A DNA stretch of 19,367 bases from Proteobacteria bacterium UBA6729 (GTDB taxonomy: Bacteria; Pseudomonadota; Gammaproteobacteria; Porifericomitales; Porifericomitaceae): positions 1-19,367 of the forward strand of contig DKIB01000088.1 of NCBI GenBank assembly GCA_002454015.1. The letters run 5' to 3'. This document shows positions 16,280 to 19,367 of the stretch, in pieces. The notes beneath the pieces are model-generated. The model was not told the origin of the DNA. It saw only the letters and a program-made list of their open reading frames with translations, and made no database searches. Made by a program: the position numbers and the translations under genes. Each line of letters begins with the position of its first letter. Within the stretch, counting starts at the first letter, position 1.

Positions 16280-16716
16280 CAGCCCTGCTCCTCCACTTGA
16301 CCGCCGGCGGCCTCAATGGCGCGACGCGCCCCGGCACTGACAGCCAGGCCACGCAACACGCAGGCACGGCGGATGCCGCCCGAGGCAATGATCTTCAGCT
16401 TGCGCAAGCGCTTGTTCACCAGGCCGGCTGCCTGCAGGGTGGCCAGATCCACCAGCTCTGCAGACAGTGGCTCCAGGGCATCCAGACGGAGTTCACCGCA
16501 CCGCCGCGCCCTCGGCGAGCGGAACCCGAGCTTGGGGATACGGCGTTGCAGGGGCATCTGCCCACCTTCAAAACCGGGCCGCACCCCACCGCCGGAGCGG
16601 GAGTTCTGGCCCTTGTGTCCACGCCCACAGGTCTTGCCCCGACCACTGCCGATACCCCGACCGAGTCGTCTGCGTCGAGTCACGGCACCCGATGACAGTT
16701 CATTCAGGCGTATCAT
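16279..16716 (-). CDS. rplO: 50S ribosomal protein L15
   Basis: This 145-residue assembly protein of the large subunit is recognised by its Gly/Arg-rich N-terminal extension ([31 protein letters not shown]), [19 protein letters not shown] and the C-terminal globular domain. It overlaps rpmD by an ATGA and secY by a TGATG, so it is coupled at both ends. Confidence 0.97.
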   Translation of the reverse strand: MIRLNELSSGAVTRRRRLGRGIGSGRGKTCGRGHKGQNSRSGGGVRPGFEGGQMPLQRRIPKLGFRSPRARRCGELRLDALEPLSAELVDLATLQAAGLVNKRLRKLKIIASGGIRRACVLRGLAVSAGARRAIEAAGGQVEEQG

Positions 16717-16904
16717 TCGACTTCTCGCACAGTGATCATAAAGGCGATGCGATTCAACATGCCCCGAATCTCCGGGCGGTCCTGAACGCGTACGGTATGG
16801 CCGATACGACGCAGTCCCAACCCACGCACACAGTGGCGATGGTTCGGCAGGGTACCGATCCCACTCCTGATGAGGGTCACCTCCAGCATACCGATATTCT
16901 TCAT
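16713..16904 (-). CDS. rpmD: 50S ribosomal protein L30
   Basis: The 63-residue protein has the L30 ferredoxin-like fold pattern: [20 protein letters not shown] followed by [20 protein letters not shown] and a C-terminal beta strand. It overlaps both neighbours by ATGA junctions (16904-16901 with rpsE, 16716-16713 with rplO). Confidence 0.95.
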   Translation of the reverse strand: MKNIGMLEVTLIRSGIGTLPNHRHCVRGLGLRRIGHTVRVQDRPEIRGMLNRIAFMITVREVE

Positions 16905-17515
16905 GCGGACTCCTCTGCAGAGGTCGGTGTGGCAGATGATACGGCAGTATCTGGCTCGGCCACAGGCATCAGGGCGGCATCCCCCGTATCCTCCGGCGCG
17001 GCGGCCGGGGGCTGTGCACGGGACGACGACTTCCTGCCGAGCTTGGCAGCCACATAGCCGGGCGACTGGACTCCCTGCAAGCCCCTGATCGTGGCCCGTA
17101 CTACATTGATCGGGTTGTGTGAACCGATGGACTTGGCCAGCACATCACGTACGCCCAGCACCTCAAATACCGCCCGCATCGGCCCACCCGCAATGATGCC
17201 GGTACCCTTGGAGGCCGGTTGCATGTAGATCCGCGCAGCACCATGCGTACTCTCGATGGCATAGTGCAGGGTGCCTGCCTTCAGGGGCACCTTGAACATA
17301 CTGCTGCGGGCATTCTCCATACCCTTTTGTACCGCTACCGGAACCTCGCGGGCCTTGCCACGCCCCATGCCAACCCGACCCTTGCCATCACCCACTACGC
17401 ACAGGGCGGTAAAGCCAAACTGACGTCCCCCCTTGACGACCTTGGCTACACGATTGATATAGACCATTTTCTCAAGCAACTCTTCATTGCCGGTTATCTT
17501 GTCCGTCATTGCCAT
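16901..17515 (-). CDS. rpsE: 30S ribosomal protein S5 with extended C-terminal tail
   Basis: S5 helps decoding accuracy. The N-terminal dsRNA-binding-like domain ([20 protein letters not shown], then [20 protein letters not shown]) and the C-terminal domain ([15 protein letters not shown]) are intact. The protein is 204 residues against about 166 in E. coli. The difference is a tail of about 43 residues (162-204), basic at first, then rich in Ala, Pro, Ser, Glu and Asp, and predicted to be disordered. GGAG 7 bases before the ATG, placed one base after the rplR stop, supports the 17515 start. Confidence 0.96.
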   Translation of the reverse strand: MAMTDKITGNEELLEKMVYINRVAKVVKGGRQFGFTALCVVGDGKGRVGMGRGKAREVPVAVQKGMENARSSMFKVPLKAGTLHYAIESTHGAARIYMQPASKGTGIIAGGPMRAVFEVLGVRDVLAKSIGSHNPINVVRATIRGLQGVQSPGYVAAKLGRKSSSRAQPPAAAPEDTGDAALMPVAEPDTAVSSATPTSAEESA

Positions 17516-17516
17516 C

Positions 17517-17894
17517 TCAGAACTCCATGCCCCCGGCCCGCGCTGCATCTGCCAGGGCACGCACCCGCCCGTGGTAGCTGAAACCGGAACGATCGAAGAC
17601 GACCTTGCGTATACCTGCTGCTATGGCCTGCCTGGCCAGACTGCCACCGACCTGCCCGGCGGCCGCTATATTGCCACCGCCCTTTAATTTATCCCGCAAT
17701 GCCTTGTCCAGAGATGAGGCACTGACCAGGGTGCGTACGCCCTCGGCGTCCAGCACCTGCGCATAGACGTGACGTGGCGTGCGGTGCACACACAGGCGAC
17801 ACACCCCGGCCGCACGTGCCCGGCGCCGCAGACGCAACACACGCCGCCGCCGCAGCGAACGCTTGTCTGTACTCCTGCCCCTGCGAACTGCCAT
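17517..17894 (-). CDS. rplR: 50S ribosomal protein L18
   Basis: This 125-residue 5S rRNA-binding protein is recognised by [50 protein letters not shown] and the terminal Phe. The N-terminus is strongly Arg-rich ([19 protein letters not shown] then [11 protein letters not shown]) and about eight residues longer than E. coli L18. It begins two bases after the rplF stop. Confidence 0.96.
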   Translation of the reverse strand: MAVRRGRSTDKRSLRRRRVLRLRRRARAAGVCRLCVHRTPRHVYAQVLDAEGVRTLVSASSLDKALRDKLKGGGNIAAAGQVGGSLARQAIAAGIRKVVFDRSGFSYHGRVRALADAARAGGMEF

Positions 17895-17896
17895 AA

Positions 17897-18436
17897 TCAG
17901 ACCTTTCTCTTGGTTTCCTTGCGCCGGATCTGCTCACCGGCATATAACACACCCTTGCCCTTGTAGGGCTCCGGCGGGCGCAGGGCACGAATTCTGGCTG
18001 CCAGACTGCCCACCGCCTGCCGGTCCGTACCGCGCACAATGATCTCTGTGGGGGCTGGAGTCTCCACCTCAAGCCCTGCCGGGATGTCCATGGTAACCGG
18101 ATGTGAAAAGCCCAGCGCCAGATTCAGTACCCGACCCTGGACCTGGGCGCGGTAACCCACTCCAACAACCTCCAGCCTCCGCTCAAAGCCCTGACTGACC
18201 CCACGAACCAAGTTGCCCAGTATAGCATAGGCCGTGCCTGCCATCGCTCGCGGCAAGGTGCTGCTTCCCGCCGCAACACGCAACCACAGCCGACGCCCCT
18301 CCACCTGTATCTCCAATTGTTCCGGCAGCGTGAAGCCCAGTTTCCCATTGGCACCATCGACCTCTACCTGCCGTCCGGTGCAGGACACCTGCACCTGCTC
18401 AGGCAGTTGAATGGGTTTACGCAGAAATCTGGACAT
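17897..18436 (-). CDS. rplF: 50S ribosomal protein L6
   Basis: The 179-residue protein with two alpha/beta domains lies near the factor-binding site. Diagnostic parts are [42 protein letters not shown] in the middle, and the C-terminal [20 protein letters not shown] with KETKRK. It starts six bases after the rpsH stop. Confidence 0.97.
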   Translation of the reverse strand: MSRFLRKPIQLPEQVQVSCTGRQVEVDGANGKLGFTLPEQLEIQVEGRRLWLRVAAGSSTLPRAMAGTAYAILGNLVRGVSQGFERRLEVVGVGYRAQVQGRVLNLALGFSHPVTMDIPAGLEVETPAPTEIIVRGTDRQAVGSLAARIRALRPPEPYKGKGVLYAGEQIRRKETKRKV

Positions 18437-18442
18437 CAGGAC

Positions 18443-18838
18443 TCAGGCCACCAGACACAGTATTTCGCCGCCCAGCCCCAGGCTTCTGGCCTCCCGGTCG
18501 GTCATCACGCCACGTGATGTGGAGATCACCGCCATCCCCAGGCCATTCCGCACCCGCGGCAGCTCCGAGGCTGCCGTATAGACACGCCGACTGGGTTTGC
18601 TGGTACGTTGCAACATATCGATCACCGGATGCCTGCGATGATATTTGAGTTCCAGTTGCAACTGCCGCTCCCACCCTTCCCCCAGGATCTTGCAGGAACG
18701 GATGTAACCCTCCGCCTGCAATACCCCGGCAATCGCTTCCTTGTGACGTGAGTACGGCACACAAACCTCCGGCAGATAGCGACGCTGGGCGTTACGGATG
18801 CGGGTCAACATGTCCGCTACAGGATCCTGCATGGTCAT
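18443..18838 (-). CDS. rpsH: 30S ribosomal protein S8
   Basis: The 131-residue primary 16S rRNA-binding protein begins MTMQDPVADMLTRIRNAQ. It carries the C-terminal RVRNGLGMAVISTSRGVMTD region that binds helix 21. Its length equals the family norm. In E. coli S8 represses the spc operon by binding rplE mRNA; that site would lie outside or at the edge of this window. It starts seven bases after the rpsN stop. Confidence 0.97.
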   Translation of the reverse strand: MTMQDPVADMLTRIRNAQRRYLPEVCVPYSRHKEAIAGVLQAEGYIRSCKILGEGWERQLQLELKYHRRHPVIDMLQRTSKPSRRVYTAASELPRVRNGLGMAVISTSRGVMTDREARSLGLGGEILCLVA

Positions 18839-18845
18839 AATAATT

Positions 18846-19151
18846 TCACCAACTGGCCTTGGTCAGACCGGGAATATCACCACGCATGGCATACTCACGC
18901 AGCTTGTTGCGACCCAACCCGAACTTGCGATAGAAACCATGGGGCCGCCCGGTAATGGCGCACCGATTACGCAGGCGTACCGGACTGGAATCACGGGGTA
19001 GACGATTCAGGGTCATGCGGGCCAGCAGGCGTTGCTCCTCAGTCAGTGCAGAGTTACGCACATCGGCCCGCAAGCGTTGACGTTGCTCGGCATACTTGCG
19101 AACCAGCCGACCGCGTCGGCGTTCCCGATTGAGTACGGATTTCTTTGCCAT
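18846..19151 (-). CDS. rpsN: 30S ribosomal protein S14 (long, zinc-independent form)
   Basis: The 101-residue protein matches E. coli S14 in length, with [40 protein letters not shown] and the C-terminal [17 protein letters not shown]. The short zinc form with a CxxC pair is ruled out by length and the lack of Cys pairs. An AGAGGA site precedes the ATG. Confidence 0.97.
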   Translation of the reverse strand: MAKKSVLNRERRRGRLVRKYAEQRQRLRADVRNSALTEEQRLLARMTLNRLPRDSSPVRLRNRCAITGRPHGFYRKFGLGRNKLREYAMRGDIPGLTKASW

Positions 19152-19160
19152 GCTATCCTC

Positions 19161-19367
19161 TCAGCGTACCGGAAACCGTATCGCCTTGAACAGCTGGTAG
19201 GCCTGTTCGTCGGTAAACGCACTGGTGGTGATACACACATCAAGACCACGTATGCAATCAATCTTGTCGTAGTCGATCTCCGGAAAGATGATCTGCTCAC
19301 GCACCCCGAACGACAGATTGCCACGACCATCCAGTGATTTGCGGGCGATACCGCGAAAATCACGAAT
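19161..19367 (-). CDS. rplE: 50S ribosomal protein L5, C-terminal part (partial)
   Basis: The last 68 codons lie in the window; the 5' part is beyond its right edge. The fragment begins [20 protein letters not shown] and contains [16 protein letters not shown] and [11 protein letters not shown], diagnostic for the C-terminal half of L5, which binds 5S rRNA and contacts P-site tRNA. It ends with FPVR, as in E. coli apart from the last residue. The spacing to rpsN is nine bases. Confidence 0.96.
   Translation of the reverse strand: MRDFRGIARKSLDGRGNLSFGVREQIIFPEIDYDKIDCIRGLDVCITTSAFTDEQAYQLFKAIRFPVR

Overview
This is bacterial chromosome, almost certainly from a gammaproteobacterium. Three things point there: the spc/alpha ribosomal-protein order (rplE-rpsN-rpsH-rplF-rplR-rpsE-rpmD-rplO-secY-rpmJ-rpsM-rpsK-rpsD-rpoA-rplQ), the long forms of PstC and PstA, and an OprP/OprO-type porin. 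I cannot name the genus from sequence alone. The DNA is G+C rich (about 66% by hand count in a sample of purC), except for an A+T-richer island holding a broken DNA methyltransferase (about 41% in 9421-9600). Nearly everything is on the minus strand; the one clear plus-strand gene is a small ComEA-like helix-hairpin-helix protein.

Following minus-strand transcription (high to low coordinates): (1) 19367-11903 is the ribosomal/secretion block, entering inside rplE and ending with rplQ, with very tight or overlapping junctions. (2) 11901-10759 is an OprP-like phosphate-selective porin that starts one base after the rplQ stop. (3) 10707-10203 holds a possible tiny ORF and a VOC/glyoxalase-fold protein. 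(4) 10151-8862 is a decayed DNA cytosine-5 methyltransferase split by several frameshifts and a stop codon, plus a coding-like tail that touches purC. (5) 8848-7964 is purC. (6) 7534-7839, plus strand, is the ComEA-like secreted protein, convergent with purC and divergent from pstS. (7) 7241-265 is a translationally coupled phosphate uptake operon, pstS-pstC-pstA-pstB-phoU, followed 19 bases later by a CdsA-like CDP-diacylglycerol synthase. (8) 63-1 is the first 21 codons of another minus-strand gene with a signal-peptide-like start.

Two themes connect the genes. Phosphate acquisition is represented by the outer-membrane porin, the periplasmic PstS, the PstCAB2 transporter and the PhoU regulator; the porin lies apart from the pst operon, on the tail of the alpha operon. 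Growth functions (ribosome, RNA polymerase alpha, SecY, purine synthesis, phospholipid synthesis) make up most of the rest. I see no tRNA, rRNA, CRISPR array, transposase or integrase. No wholly new multi-gene system is evident. The most unusual items are the methyltransferase relic and its tail, the pst-linked CdsA with an altered signature, the very large extracytoplasmic domains of PstC and PstA, the porin placed directly after rplQ, and the long acidic Ala/Pro tail on ribosomal protein S5.
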